DNA from: Croceicoccus bisphenolivorans
GTDB lineage: Bacteria; Pseudomonadota; Alphaproteobacteria; Sphingomonadales; Sphingomonadaceae
Direction of reading: 5' to 3'
Assembly (NCBI RefSeq): GCF_001634625.1
Contig: NZ_LRSE01000011.1
Location: 45,826 to 109,825, forward strand
DNA: 64,000 bases
The position numbers and the translations under genes were made by a program. The notes beneath the pieces were generated by a model, which did not search any database, was not told the origin of the DNA, and saw only the letters and a program-made list of their open reading frames with translations. Of the stretch, positions 11,106 to 21,000 are shown in pieces; within the stretch, counting starts at the first letter, position 1; every line of letters starts with the position of its first letter.

Positions 11106-11415
11106 GTGCGCCGAATCATCGCGAGCCTTGCCCCGCTCCAACGCTGGCGAAGGCGAAGGATGCACCGCTGGCCAAGCGCTGTTTCGGCGACAGACCTGTC
11201 GCTATGGCTGACGGGCGCTTGGCGCCAGACGAGCGTTGATCAGTCCAATTCAAAGAAGAAGAATCGCGCACCTTGGAAAGGCAGCTATCGGCGAACATCA
11301 TTGCGGGATGAGCGACGGGAATAAGGGAGCATAGCGGCCATCACAAAGCGAGAGAGGAGGGAGCTTTGATCTTCCTGAGCCGGGCATGTCCGTCCCGGCG
11401 ATCAGGAGACCTCCC
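11106..11415. other. Intergenic leader of the ardC-like gene
   Basis: About 310 bases between soxR and the antirestriction gene. Short open frames here have no family features. The last 45 bases form the hairpin leader described separately. This is also the transition from the efflux region to mobile-element backbone genes. Confidence 0.4.
11374..11408 (+). promoter_or_regulatory. Leader hairpin covering the ribosome-binding site of ardC-like gene
   Basis: CCTGAGCCGGG (11374-11384) can pair with CCCGGC-GA-TCAGG (11394-11406) around a 9-base loop, with two bulged bases. The right arm contains part of the Shine-Dalgarno AGGAG (11404-11408) before the ATG at 11416. A leader with the same right arm and a pairing upstream arm precedes the gene at 13018, suggesting a shared translational control element. 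Confidence 0.5.
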
Positions 11416-12345
11416 ATGACCAGATCCCGCCGCACTGTTTCGACGTCGCCCGCTCAGCGCATCACTGCCGCCATTATCGAAAAGCTTGAGCAAGGCACCA
11501 AGCCATGGGTCAAACCGTGGCGCGGTGTGCCGGTTTCGCGGCCCTTGCGCGCCTGCGGAACGCCCTATCGCGGCATGAACACCTTCTGGCTGTGGATGGT
11601 GGCCGATGGCTGCGGCTACGCCTCGCCTTACTGGATGACCTACCGCCAGTGCCAGAAACTCGGCGGACAGGTCCGCAAGGGCGAGAAATCGACCATCGCG
11701 ATCTTCTACAAGAGCTACACCAAGGAGGTCGAGAACGCCGAGGGCGAAGCGGACACCGAGAACCGGCGCGTGCTCAAGGCCTATGCCGTGTTCAATGCCG
11801 ATCAATGCGACGGTCTCCCTGCATTCTATCATCCAACGCCGCTGGTTGCTGCGCTTGAGCCCGAAGGACGCGAAGACCGGCTCGATGCCTTCTTTGCCCA
11901 TGTTGGCGCAGACCTGCGCCACCATGGCGCGCAAGCCTATTACGAGCCGCTGCGCGACCGGGTCACCATGCCACCAGCCGAACTCTTCGAAGCCTACGAC
12001 CACTACTACGCGACACTCGCACACGAGTTGTCGCACTGGACGGGTCATTCTTCGCGGCTCGACCGCGACCTCAAGAACCGCTTCGGCAGCGACGCCTATG
12101 CTGCCGAAGAACTGATCGCCGAACTGTCCTCCGCCATCCTAGGCGCTGAACTGGGTCTTCCGGTCACCCACCTCGACCATCACGCCAGTTACATCGCGTC
12201 CTGGCTCAAGATCCTCAAATCGGACGAGCGCGCGATCCTCACTGCTGCGGCCAAGGCCGAGGAAGCGGCCAGCCTGCTCCTCGAACTGGGTGGTCACCAA
12301 TCCAGCGAAAGCGAGCCCGACATTGATCTCGCTGATGCAGCCTGA
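11416..12345 (+). CDS. ArdC-like antirestriction protein (ssDNA-binding domain plus zincin metallopeptidase)
   Basis: A 309-residue protein of the DUF1738/ArdC type. The N-terminal ssDNA-binding domain includes RITAAIIEKLEQGTKPWVKPW and YRGMNTFWLW; VRKGEKSTIAIFYK and YAVFNADQ follow. The C-terminal zincin-like domain has the zinc motif HELSH (in YATLAHELSHWTGH) and YAAEELIAELSSAIL with the third ligand. ArdC proteins are carried by conjugative plasmids and protect incoming DNA from restriction of the host. The start at 11416 follows AGGAG; an in-frame upstream start exists but would enter the leader hairpin. It opens a backbone block with the next two genes. Confidence 0.9.
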   Translation: MTRSRRTVSTSPAQRITAAIIEKLEQGTKPWVKPWRGVPVSRPLRACGTPYRGMNTFWLWMVADGCGYASPYWMTYRQCQKLGGQVRKGEKSTIAIFYKSYTKEVENAEGEADTENRRVLKAYAVFNADQCDGLPAFYHPTPLVAALEPEGREDRLDAFFAHVGADLRHHGAQAYYEPLRDRVTMPPAELFEAYDHYYATLAHELSHWTGHSSRLDRDLKNRFGSDAYAAEELIAELSSAILGAELGLPVTHLDHHASYIASWLKILKSDERAILTAAAKAEEAASLLLELGGHQSSESEPDIDLADAA

Positions 12346-12356
12346 GGAGCGATGAG

Positions 12357-12797
12357 ATGGGACGTTCCGTCAGCTATCCAACCGGCTCCGTGGTTGCCTT
12401 TCGCCTGCTTGATGACGGCGAAGGCGACGATGTCGACTGGATCTACGAGTGCCTCGTCGACGAGGTCATCGATACCACGAAGGCGACCTTTCCTTCTTTC
12501 GAGCGCTTCGATGGATGGCGCGGTCGCGAGGACCGTATCCTCCTGCGCAACGCCTTCGCCGATTGCGGCATATCGACCTATTGTGGGCTCGCCGCGATCT
12601 GGCTCGCCGAGCGCGACGATGCCCGGTACTGGGAGGCCGATTTCTACAACCCTCGAACGGCGAGGGCACGGCACTGGCTTGGCCAGGTGTCGGGAAAGTT
12701 CATCGGCCTGTTTGGTGAGTTGCGCCTGGTCGGGCGGTTCTCGAATGGCGAAGCGATCTTCGAGCGCTCCCGATCCGCCTGCGACACCGGGCCCTGA
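12357..12797 (+). CDS. Conserved mobile-element protein of unknown function
   Basis: A 146-residue soluble protein starting 11 bases after the ardC-like stop, therefore probably in the same transcript. It is acidic in the N-terminal part (DDGEGDDVDWIYECLVDEVID) with an aromatic and Arg-rich C-terminal half (YWEADFYNPRTARARHWLG). I do not recognise a domain. Its place after an antirestriction gene and before a DUF2493 gene is a common arrangement in Sphingomonadales plasmids, so a role in element establishment or maintenance is plausible but inferred only from position. Confidence 0.6.
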   Translation: MGRSVSYPTGSVVAFRLLDDGEGDDVDWIYECLVDEVIDTTKATFPSFERFDGWRGREDRILLRNAFADCGISTYCGLAAIWLAERDDARYWEADFYNPRTARARHWLGQVSGKFIGLFGELRLVGRFSNGEAIFERSRSACDTGP

Positions 12798-12942
12798 TCC
12801 TGCCTCATCCCTGACCGCCGGGAGAGGCCCTTGGGCCGGTCGGGGCGTGCCGCAACCTGCGGCCCGTCGGCCCGTGTTACCCGCACCAGCCTTAGGGCCG
12901 TAGGTTTCCCGCTACGCGGTGCGTCACGCCCCTTGTCCCGGC

Positions 12943-13010
12943 CCTGATCGGGCTCCGGCGGACAGGGCCGAGGCAATGGTGCCTCCTCTCCTTGTCCCCG
13001 CGATCAGGAG
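12943..13010 (+). promoter_or_regulatory. Leader stem covering the ribosome-binding site of the DUF2493 gene
   Basis: CCTGATCG (12943-12950) is perfectly complementary to CGATCAGG (13001-13008); the right arm contains the start of the Shine-Dalgarno AGGAG (13006-13010) before the ATG at 13018. The right arm and SD (GATCAGGAGAC) are identical to those before the ardC-like gene. The 220-base gap from 12798 is otherwise very GC-rich with several smaller stems and no gene. Confidence 0.45.
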
Positions 13011-13017
13011 ACACCCC

Positions 13018-13956
13018 ATGTACGACAGCTTCATCGACCAATTGAACGGTCTCGATCTCTCGGGCCTTAGCATCAGGCCAACCCCCTTCAACGAGACCGA
13101 CTTTCCCTGCGAGGATGCGATCGAGCAGACCCTCGCTGCAGTCTGGTCCGATCTTTTCGCGATGTTTTCCGACACGGCCCTGGAAGCCGATGCCGAGGAT
13201 ATTGCCTGGGGCATGGTCAATCTGTTCCACCGCGCCGCCAGCCGCAAGTCGGCTCAACTTGATCGGGCCAGCGACGAGATCCGGGTCCTCCTCGCATCAG
13301 CCGACGGGTCCGAAGTGCATTCGAGCAATCTTGAAGAGCAGGTTGAGCGCGCGCAGGCTGCCGAAGCCAGCATGCTTGCCTTTGAGCAGATGCGCGAGGC
13401 GGCGGCAGCACTTTACCGCGACGAGACCGGCTCCTCTTGGAAGCCCGTTTCGGGCTCGCGCACGAGCCATTCGCGCCACTTCACATCGGCCGTGATCGAT
13501 GCCCGCGATTTTCTACGCGCACGCGCTGAGAACCGTCGTCACGCCTTGATCCCTGAAGGAACTCCAGTCGTCTTTGCGGGTGGTCGCCAGAGCTTTGAAA
13601 GCGCCGAGGACGCGCGCGCCTACGCCGAGAACATCTGGGCGACGCTGGACAAGGTTCGCGATGCGGTTCCCGATCTCTTCCTGGTCCATGGCGGCGACGG
13701 CAAGGGTGCCGATCGTCTGGCAGCGAGTTGGGCCGAGCGCCGCGAAGTCCAGCAGCTGACTTATTCGCTCGATCGTCGTCTCGGTGCCCGCGCCGGGTTC
13801 AAGCGCAACGAGCAGATGCTCTCGCTCAATCCGCGTTACGTCGTCGCCTTTCCGGGCAATGGCGTAACCGAACGGCTGGTGATCGATGCCAAGACGCGCC
13901 GGATCACCGTGGTCGATCGCAGGACCGTCACGTTCCGATCCAAGATTAAGGGATAA
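13018..13956 (+). CDS. DUF2493 / YspA-type SLOG-domain protein
   Basis: A 312-residue protein. The N-terminal 190 residues are helical without a recognised domain. The C-terminal part is a DUF2493 (cpYpsA-related SLOG) Rossmann-like domain: TPVVFAGGRQSFESAEDA, LFLVHGGDGKGADRLAASWA, FKRNEQMLSLNPRYVVAFPGNGVTERLVIDA. SLOG proteins bind nucleotides or nucleotide-derived ligands, and members occur in defence and mobile-element contexts; the role of this plasmid-type subgroup is unknown. The ATG at 13018 is preferred over an upstream in-frame start because of AGGAG and similarity of the leader to that of the ardC-like gene. Confidence 0.8.
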   Translation: MYDSFIDQLNGLDLSGLSIRPTPFNETDFPCEDAIEQTLAAVWSDLFAMFSDTALEADAEDIAWGMVNLFHRAASRKSAQLDRASDEIRVLLASADGSEVHSSNLEEQVERAQAAEASMLAFEQMREAAAALYRDETGSSWKPVSGSRTSHSRHFTSAVIDARDFLRARAENRRHALIPEGTPVVFAGGRQSFESAEDARAYAENIWATLDKVRDAVPDLFLVHGGDGKGADRLAASWAERREVQQLTYSLDRRLGARAGFKRNEQMLSLNPRYVVAFPGNGVTERLVIDAKTRRITVVDRRTVTFRSKIKG

Positions 13957-14087
13957 TAGTCTGTTGGTCGCCGCAGCATTTCTATGATCGGTTGGCTGCG
14001 GCGATCATCACAGACAATCGTCGTCGATTGCCTTTTCGGTTGGAGAGGGGATTTCTTGGAAAGGGCATCTCGGGGTATCAGCCTCGC

Positions 14088-15041
14088 ATGCATCACGCCG
14101 ACTCCAATCCGCTCGCCCATGATCACAACTTCCTGAGCGCCTCGCACGACGCCCATGAGCGGCGCACGCGTTATGTCGTTGCCTTGACCGCCGCGATGAT
14201 GGTGGTCGAAATCGTCGCTGGCCTGTGGACCGGATCGATGGCGCTTCTCGCCGATGGTATCCACATGGCGACCCATGCAGGTGCCTTGGGCGTCGCGGCC
14301 TTCGCCTACTGGTTTGCCAGGCGCCATGCGAACAACCCGCGTTTCACATTCGGTACCGGCAAGGTAGGCGACCTGGCCGGCTTCGCGAGCGCGCTTGTCC
14401 TCGCCATCTTCGCCATCGGGATCGCGGTTGAATCGGCCCAAAGGTTCGTCAGTCCGCTCACGATTGCCTATACCGAGGCGATCTGGATCGCCGTGCTCGG
14501 CCTCGTGGTGAACCTCGCGAGTGCCTGGCTGCTTGGTGCCGATCATCACCATGGGCATGATCACGACCATCATCATCACCACGACCATGCGCATGCCGAC
14601 AACAATCTGCGCTCCGCCTATTTCCACGTGCTTGCCGATGCCCTGACCTCCGTCCTGGCTATCGTGGCCCTTCTCGCCGGCATGTACCTCGGCTGGGCAT
14701 GGATGGACGCGGCAATGGGGCTGGTGGGTGCATTCGTGATCGGGCGCTGGTCATGGTCACTGCTGCGCGATACCGCTGCCGTGCTTGTCGACGCCGAAGC
14801 GGCCTCTGAACGGTACACAGAGGTGCGCGAGGCGCTCGAGGACCGGGACGCCGCGATCGGCGATCTGCACATCTGGCGGATCGGTCCCGGCAAGTATGCA
14901 GTCATCGCCTCGCTCATCGCCGATGATCCGCTCGCGCCCGACAATTATGCCAGCCGACTTTCAGAGCATGCAGAATATGTGCACGTCACGATCGAAGTTC
15001 ATCGCTGCGAGCATCCGCATCCCGAGCTTCGCGCGGCCTGA
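14088..15041 (+). CDS. dmeF: Cation diffusion facilitator, DmeF-like (Co/Ni/Zn efflux)
   Basis: Inner-membrane metal:H+ antiporter, 317 residues. Six helices are visible; TM2 has ADGIHMATHAG with the His-x3-His pattern typical of DmeF, TM5 has FHVLADALTS (His-x3-Asp). Between TM4 and TM5 there is a long histidine tract (roughly residues 150-172) likely to bind metal. The C-terminal cytosolic domain ends with a short HRCEHPHPE metal-binding tail. DmeF proteins export mainly cobalt and nickel. It is the first gene of the metal island, just upstream of czcCBA. The ATG at 14088 has only a weak ribosome site, and the start is less certain than the family. Confidence 0.88.
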   Translation: MHHADSNPLAHDHNFLSASHDAHERRTRYVVALTAAMMVVEIVAGLWTGSMALLADGIHMATHAGALGVAAFAYWFARRHANNPRFTFGTGKVGDLAGFASALVLAIFAIGIAVESAQRFVSPLTIAYTEAIWIAVLGLVVNLASAWLLGADHHHGHDHDHHHHHDHAHADNNLRSAYFHVLADALTSVLAIVALLAGMYLGWAWMDAAMGLVGAFVIGRWSWSLLRDTAAVLVDAEAASERYTEVREALEDRDAAIGDLHIWRIGPGKYAVIASLIADDPLAPDNYASRLSEHAEYVHVTIEVHRCEHPHPELRAA

Positions 15042-15164
15042 TCGCGCCGTTCTAACAGACCGAAACAGTATTCGAGGACTGTTATACTGTAACAAAAGAC
15101 TTATACTTCATCGTGTTACGGAACTTGCAATCTTGATGCGGTTTGCTAGGAGCCGTTGGAATCC

Positions 15165-15539
15165 ATGACTACAAGCTATCGTCGCCTTGTCCTGCACCCT
15201 TTCGTCGTCCTGCTCATGCTGGTCGCGATGGTGTTCGTGACGGCGGCGGATGCTGCTGCTTGCGGTGCCGAAGTGGCGCCCGGAAGCACGCCCGTTCTGG
15301 CTTCGCTCGATAGCGCGTCTGCGTCATCCGCAGCCGCCGATGAAGTGCCGGGCGATCCGGATGCGCCGGCCGAGCAACACGGCGTGTGTGGACACGGCCA
15401 TTGCCATCACGGGGCGAGCTTTGCCGGCACCGTGCAGAAGAATTCGGTCCCTCACTTGGTCGTGGTTCCCGATGCGCCTCCCGCCGAAGCGCTCGCTTCC
15501 GAAATTGCCGACCGACTGAAGCGCCCCCCTCGCGCCTGA
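15165..15539 (+). CDS. Small secreted His/Cys protein preceding czcCBA
   Basis: A 124-residue protein with a signal peptide (LHPFVVLLMLVAMVFVTAADA, cleavage near residue 34) and a compact Cys/His cluster HGVCGHGHCHHG near residue 77, followed by a Pro-rich tail. Small periplasmic proteins with such motifs (CopL- or CzcI-like) often precede metal efflux operons and bind or sense metal in the periplasm. It lies 63 bp before czcC and is probably the first gene of the czc transcript. The upstream region 15050-15150 is notably AT-rich with TGTAACA and TGTTAC half sites and likely holds the promoter. Confidence 0.7.
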   Translation: MTTSYRRLVLHPFVVLLMLVAMVFVTAADAAACGAEVAPGSTPVLASLDSASASSAAADEVPGDPDAPAEQHGVCGHGHCHHGASFAGTVQKNSVPHLVVVPDAPPAEALASEIADRLKRPPRA

Positions 15540-15602
15540 CGACCGTCACCGCGCTGCATGCCGCAGCGCAGTTCGGATCGTCAGCAGAGGAATTTTCGAA
15601 AA

Positions 15603-16856
15603 ATGTCAGCCATTCATTGGCGAGGGGTCCTCCTTGGAGGGCTGTTCCTCGCCGCTCAAGCCACGACCGTGGCGGCGCAGGAGCGTGAGCTTCTGACGCT
15701 CGAAGCTGCGCTCGCTCGTGCGGGCATCGTCGACAGCGCAGATGAGCCCCTGGATAATCCGCGCCTGATCGGACCGCGGGCCGAAGCCGACGCGGCGCGG
15801 GCCCTGGTCGACCAGGCGCGGCTGCGGCCCAACCCCGAAATTGCTTTCGAAGCCGAAAACATTGCCGGAAGCGGCGCATTTTCGGGATTGCAGGCCACCG
15901 AGTACACTTTGTCCCTGAGCCAGCGGCTCGAATTGGGCGGCAAACGAGGAGCGCGCGTCCGCGCCGCCCAGGCGGAGGCGCGCGTCGCGACCCTTTCAGG
16001 AGCGCTCTCGGTTGCTCAGCTCGGGCGATCGGTGCGCGAACGCTATGTGGAAGCCGTCGCTGCGGCAGCCCGATTGGAACTCGCGCGGGACATAGTCGAG
16101 CGCAACCGCGAGCTTGCCAGGATCGCAGGGGTACTGGTCGATGTCGGGCGGGAGCCTCCCTTGCGTTCGCTTCGTGCCGAAGCGGCACTTGCGGAGGCGC
16201 TCGCGGAGCTTGAAGCGGCCCTGGCTGCCGACAGTGCGGCGAGGAATGCGCTGGCCGCGCTTTGGGGCGAGGCAGCACCTGCTGCGGACGTGCCTTCGGT
16301 GTTCCCCGAGATCGAACCTCCGGCAACGCTGCTCGCCTCGCCTTCGGCCTTACGTCTCCAGATCGCCCGTGCCGAACGCGAGGCTGCAGATGCCGCGATC
16401 GCCCGGGAACGCTCTTTAGGCATTCCGGATCCGGCGATATCCGCCGGTGTCCGACGGTTCGAGGAAAGCAGAGACCAGGCGTTCCTCGTAGGCGTTTCGA
16501 TCCCGTTTCCATTCCGTAATCGCAACCAGGGAAACATCGCCGCTGCCGAAGCGCGGCTTCGTGCCGCGACGGCGCGGGAAGCAATTGCCCGCACCGATTT
16601 CGAACTCGAGGTCACGCAGGCCCGCGGACAATTTCTTGCAGCCGAAGCGCGGGTCGAAACCCTCGCGGAGACCTCCTTGCCTCAAGCCGAAGAAGCCTTG
16701 CGCCTCGTTCGGATTGGCTACCGCAACGGCAGGTTTCCGCTGATCGAAGTTCTGGCTGCGGCCGAAGCGCGCGACACCATCCGTGAAGCTTTGATTCAAG
16801 CTCAGGAAGATCGTGGCCGCCTGGCGGCGACGCTGATCTGGCTCGGCGCACAATGA
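15603..16856 (+). CDS. czcC: CzcC-like outer-membrane factor of heavy-metal efflux
   Basis: Outer-membrane channel component of the CzcCBA pump, 417 residues. A signal peptide (GVLLGGLFLAAQATTVAAQ) precedes two OEP repeats: ALVDQARLRPNPEIAFEAENIAGSG and TEYTLSLSQRLELGGKR in the first, SLGIPDPAISAGVRRFEE and GYRNGRFPLIEVLAAAEARD in the second. GSGAFSG and LSLSQRLELGGKR are characteristic of CzcC. The ATG at 15603 follows GAGGAA; the stop overlaps the czcB start (ATGA at 16853-16856), showing coupling. Confidence 0.9.
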   Translation: MSAIHWRGVLLGGLFLAAQATTVAAQERELLTLEAALARAGIVDSADEPLDNPRLIGPRAEADAARALVDQARLRPNPEIAFEAENIAGSGAFSGLQATEYTLSLSQRLELGGKRGARVRAAQAEARVATLSGALSVAQLGRSVRERYVEAVAAAARLELARDIVERNRELARIAGVLVDVGREPPLRSLRAEAALAEALAELEAALAADSAARNALAALWGEAAPAADVPSVFPEIEPPATLLASPSALRLQIARAEREAADAAIARERSLGIPDPAISAGVRRFEESRDQAFLVGVSIPFPFRNRNQGNIAAAEARLRAATAREAIARTDFELEVTQARGQFLAAEARVETLAETSLPQAEEALRLVRIGYRNGRFPLIEVLAAAEARDTIREALIQAQEDRGRLAATLIWLGAQ

Positions 16857-18016
16857 GGTATTTCCAAATGAACCGTAAACGTCTGGCCGTCTTAATCGGC
16901 GTAATCGTTTTAACTGCCGCCACAGTGCTTATGCTGTGGCCGGGTGACGGTGCAGACCAGCACATCGAGGAGACGCGCGAAGAGGCTGAGCTTCCCGAAG
17001 GACTTGTCTTGCTTGGCACCGAACAAATCGAAGCGTCCCAGATAGTGGTCGAAACCGTCGGCCAGGGATCGGCGGTCGAGCTGGTCTTCCCGGCCACCGT
17101 CGCGGCAAGCCCGACGGCAAGCGCCCGCATCGATGCCCGCGCGGCCGGCGTGGTGCGCAGTGTCGGCAAAACGCTGGGTGACTACGTGCGGCAGGGCGAA
17201 ACGATTGCCCGCATCGAGAGCGCCGACGCGGCCGCCCTCGCAGCGCAGTTGAGCGCAGCGCGCGCGCGGGTCAGCGAACTGTCCGCTGCCTATGATCGAG
17301 AGCGCCGCCTGTTCGAGGCCAATGTCACCGCACGGCAGGATCTCGAGGCCGCACGAGCCAATCTGCAGGTTGCTCAATCGGAACTTGCGCGTGCCCGGGC
17401 GGCAGTCTCGGCGGCGGGTGTTAGCGGCGACGGGCGCTCCCTCGCGGTTACGAGCCCGCTCGCGGGCCGAGTGACCTCGGCGCCTATCGTTCTCGGGTCC
17501 TTCGTCGAGGCCGGAGAAGAACTCTATCAGGTCGTGAATCCGAGCGGCATGCAGGTCGAGGTTGCCCTCCCGTCGGCTGAAGCAAGCCGCATCCAGCCTG
17601 GCGACGAGGCGACGCTGGAATTCGCGGGCAATCGTGAAGTCGGCGCGCGCGTGCGCTCCGTCACTCCCTCGCTCGATCCCGAAAGCCGCAGCGCGACGGC
17701 GGTCCTGTCGCTGGCAAGGCCGATCCCCGGCCTGCAACCCGGTGCGTTCTTGCAGGCACGTATCCGCCCCTCGGGTGAGGTCGATACCGGCCGCATGTCG
17801 GTGCCGGAAAGTGCCGTCCAGACAATCGATGGCGCAGAGGTGGTCTTCGTTCGCACGCGCCGCGGGTTTCAAGCCCGTCGAGTGGTCACCGGTGCGCGTT
17901 CGGGAGGACGGGTGGTCATCGAGTCCGGTCTCGAAGCAAATTGGCGGATAGCCACCGCCAACGCCTTCTTGCTGAAGGCTGAACTCGAGAAGGAGGAGGC
18001 CGAGCATGGACACTGA
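16853..18016 (+). CDS. czcB: CzcB-like periplasmic adaptor
   Basis: Membrane-fusion protein of 387 residues linking CzcA to CzcC. One N-terminal helix (LAVLIGVIVLTAATVLML) is followed by an acidic linker, the barrel-sandwich motif ASARIDARAAGVVRSVGKTLGDYVRQGETIARIES, a helical hairpin, and PLAGRVTSAPIVLGSFVEAGEELYQV. A His end (EEAEHGH) is present but no N-terminal HMBD. The ATG overlaps the czcC stop; an in-frame ATG at 16868 is an alternative start. It overlaps czcA by 11 bases. Confidence 0.9.
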   Translation: MRYFQMNRKRLAVLIGVIVLTAATVLMLWPGDGADQHIEETREEAELPEGLVLLGTEQIEASQIVVETVGQGSAVELVFPATVAASPTASARIDARAAGVVRSVGKTLGDYVRQGETIARIESADAAALAAQLSAARARVSELSAAYDRERRLFEANVTARQDLEAARANLQVAQSELARARAAVSAAGVSGDGRSLAVTSPLAGRVTSAPIVLGSFVEAGEELYQVVNPSGMQVEVALPSAEASRIQPGDEATLEFAGNREVGARVRSVTPSLDPESRSATAVLSLARPIPGLQPGAFLQARIRPSGEVDTGRMSVPESAVQTIDGAEVVFVRTRRGFQARRVVTGARSGGRVVIESGLEANWRIATANAFLLKAELEKEEAEHGH

Positions 18017-21000
18017 TCACATGCAGGACGCGGATCGCCCCCACCGCCATGGTTTGATTGGCATGATCCTCGACGTCGCCGTGCGCTTTCGCTGGGCGAT
18101 GGTCGTGCTGACCCTCGGTGTGGCAATCTTTGGCGTGGTGAATTTGCTCCGCCTGCCCATCGATGCTGTGCCCGATATCACCAACGTACAGGTGCAGATC
18201 AACACCGAGGCACCAGCCCTTTCGCCCTCGCAAGTCGAGACGCAGGTCACCTATCCTGTCGAAACCGGGCTTGCTGGCATCGAGGGTCTGGAAATGACAC
18301 GCTCGATATCGCGCAACGGGTTCAGCCAGGTGACCGCGATTTTCGAGGAAGGGACCGACATCTATTTCGCGCGTCAGCAGGTCAACGAACGGCTGACGCC
18401 CATAAGCGCTTCGCTGCCCGAGGGTGCCGAACCGGTGATGGGACCCATCTCGACCGGCTTGGGCGAAGTGCTCATGTATACCATCGAGTACGAATATCCT
18501 GACGGCAAGGAAGCGCCGCGGGGCGGAGCGGTCGGATGGCAGTCCGACGGGAGCTTCGTGACCGAACGTGGCGACCGGCTCGACAGCGATGTTGCCAAGG
18601 CTGCCTATCTGCGAACCATTCAGGACTGGGTGGTTGCACCGCTCATGCGGTCGGTCGACGGTGTGGCAGGTGTCGACTCCATCGGCGGCTTCGAAAAGCA
18701 ATATCTCGTCCAACCCGATCCCGCACGATTGACCGGTTACGGTTTGTCGTTCGACGAGGTGATCGACGCGCTGGAAGCGGCCAATCTCGCCGAAGGGGCC
18801 AATTTCGTCGAACGGGCCGGTGAAGCCCTCCTCGCCCGGGTCGATGCGCGCCTCGGCAGCGTCGAGGATATCGAGCAGGCGGTCGTTTCCACCCGCGAGG
18901 GAGTGCCTATTCGCGTAGGGGACATCGCCACGGTCAGCATCGGCGGTGACCTTCGAACTGGCGCGGCGTCGCTGAATGGCGATGAAGCGGTCGTGGGCAC
19001 CGTGCTCATGCGCGCGGGCGAGAATAGCCGCACCGTTTCGGCCCAGGCGGCCGAACGGCTTGAGGAAGTCCGCAGCTCCCTGCCGGAAGGAATTGTCGCG
19101 GAGATCGTCTACAACCGGTCTTCCCTGGTCGATGCGACGATCGCGACCGTTGAGAAGAATCTCGTCGAAGGCGCGCTTCTGGTGATCGCGATCCTGTTCT
19201 TGCTGCTGGGCAACATCCGGGCAGCGATCATCGCGGCGCTGGTCATTCCCTTTTCCATGCTGATGGCATCGATCGGAATGAACCGGCTCGGCGTTTCTGG
19301 CAATCTCATGAGTCTGGGTGCGCTGGACTTCGGCCTGATCGTCGATGGTGCCGTCATCATCGTCGAGAACAGCGTCGCGAGGCTCGCGGCCCGGCAGGAA
19401 CACGAAGGCCGGCTTCTTAGCCTTGGTGAAAGGCTGACGGAAACGCGGCTTGCCGCGCAGGAAATGATTAAGCCGACCGTGTACGGCCAGGCGATCATAC
19501 TCCTCGTCTTCGCACCGCTTTTGACCTTCACCGGGGTCGAAGGCAAAACCTTCTCGCCCATGGCGATCACGGTCATGCTCGCGCTCGCCTCGGCGTTCGT
19601 GTTGTCGCTGACCTTCGTCCCGGCAATGATCGCCATCCTGCTCAACAAAAAGCTGACCGAAAAGGAGGTCAAGCCGATCCGGATCGCCAAGGAGCGATAC
19701 GGACCGCTGGTCCGCAGGGCGATCACCCGCCCCTGGCCGGTCATCGGCGTCGGCGTCGGCATCTTCGCGTTTGCGGCCGTCGTGTTCAGCTTCCTTGGGA
19801 GCGAGTTCACACCGCAATTGGACGAGCGTGACATCGCCGTGCAATCGCTGCGTATTCCTTCGACCTCGCTCGAACGCTCGCTCGCGATGCAAAGGCGGGT
19901 GGAGGACCAGCTCGAGCAGTTTGAGCAAGTCGAGCTCGTCTTTTCGCGGACGGGCACGGCGGAAGTGGCCAGCGACCCGATGCCGCCGAACGCTTCCGAT
20001 GCGTATGTGATCCTCAAACCCCGTGAGGAATGGCCCGATCCAGACCTCGCCAAGGACGAGTTGGTCGCACAAATGGAGAGCGCCCTCAGCAGTCTCGTGG
20101 GCAATCTTTACGAGTTCAGCCAACCGATCGAATTGCGGTTCAACGAATTGATCGCAGGCGTTCGCGGAGATGTTGCCATCAAGATCTACGGAGACGATCT
20201 CAGCGCCATGACCTCGGCGGCGAACGAGGTCGCAGGCGTGCTGCGCAATGTCGACGGCGCAGCGGATGTCAAGGTCCAGCAAGTGACCGGGTTCCCCACC
20301 CTCGATATTGCCTTCGATCGGGCAGCGATTGCCCGTTACGGGCTCAAGGTCGAAGACGTTGCGCAATCGGTGGCGATCGCACTGGGCGGTCGGCCTGCGG
20401 GCCTCGTTTTTGAAGGCGATCGCCGCTTCGATGTGGTTGTCAGATTGTCGGACGCGGGCCGCGACGATTTCGACCAGCTCGGTGCTTTGCCGGTGCTTCT
20501 CCCGAACGGGGCAACCATACCGCTACGCTCGGTTGCCGAGTTCCTTGTGGTGGATGGTCTCGCGGAGGTTCGCCGGGAACAGGGACGCAGACTGGTGATC
20601 GTTTCGTCCAACGTGCGAGAACGCGACCTCGGGTCTTTTGTAGAAGAGGCCCAGGAAAGGGTTGCGGCGCAGGTCGAACTGCCCGCTGCCGCGTTTATCG
20701 AGTGGGGCGGTCAATACCAGAACCTCCAAGCTGCCCAGGAAAGACTTCAGATCGTTATTCCTATCGCTTTCGCGGTCATTCTCCTGCTGCTTTACATGGC
20801 GGTTGGGGGCTGGGTGCCGGCGCTCGCCGTATTCAGCGCGATCCCGTTGGCCCTGGCAGGCGGAATATTCTCCTTGGCCCTGCGCGGGATGCCATTCTCC
20901 GTTTCTGCGGCGGTAGGCTTTATCGCCCTGTCGGGCGTGGCGACCTTGAATGGCCTCGTGATGGTGACTGCGATCCGTCAGCGGCTCGACAGGGGCATGG

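Noticed and set aside
17916..20366. 816-codon open frame on the minus strand
   Set aside because: Antisense to czcB/czcA, with shadow-type composition (His/Arg/Asp) and no ribosome site.
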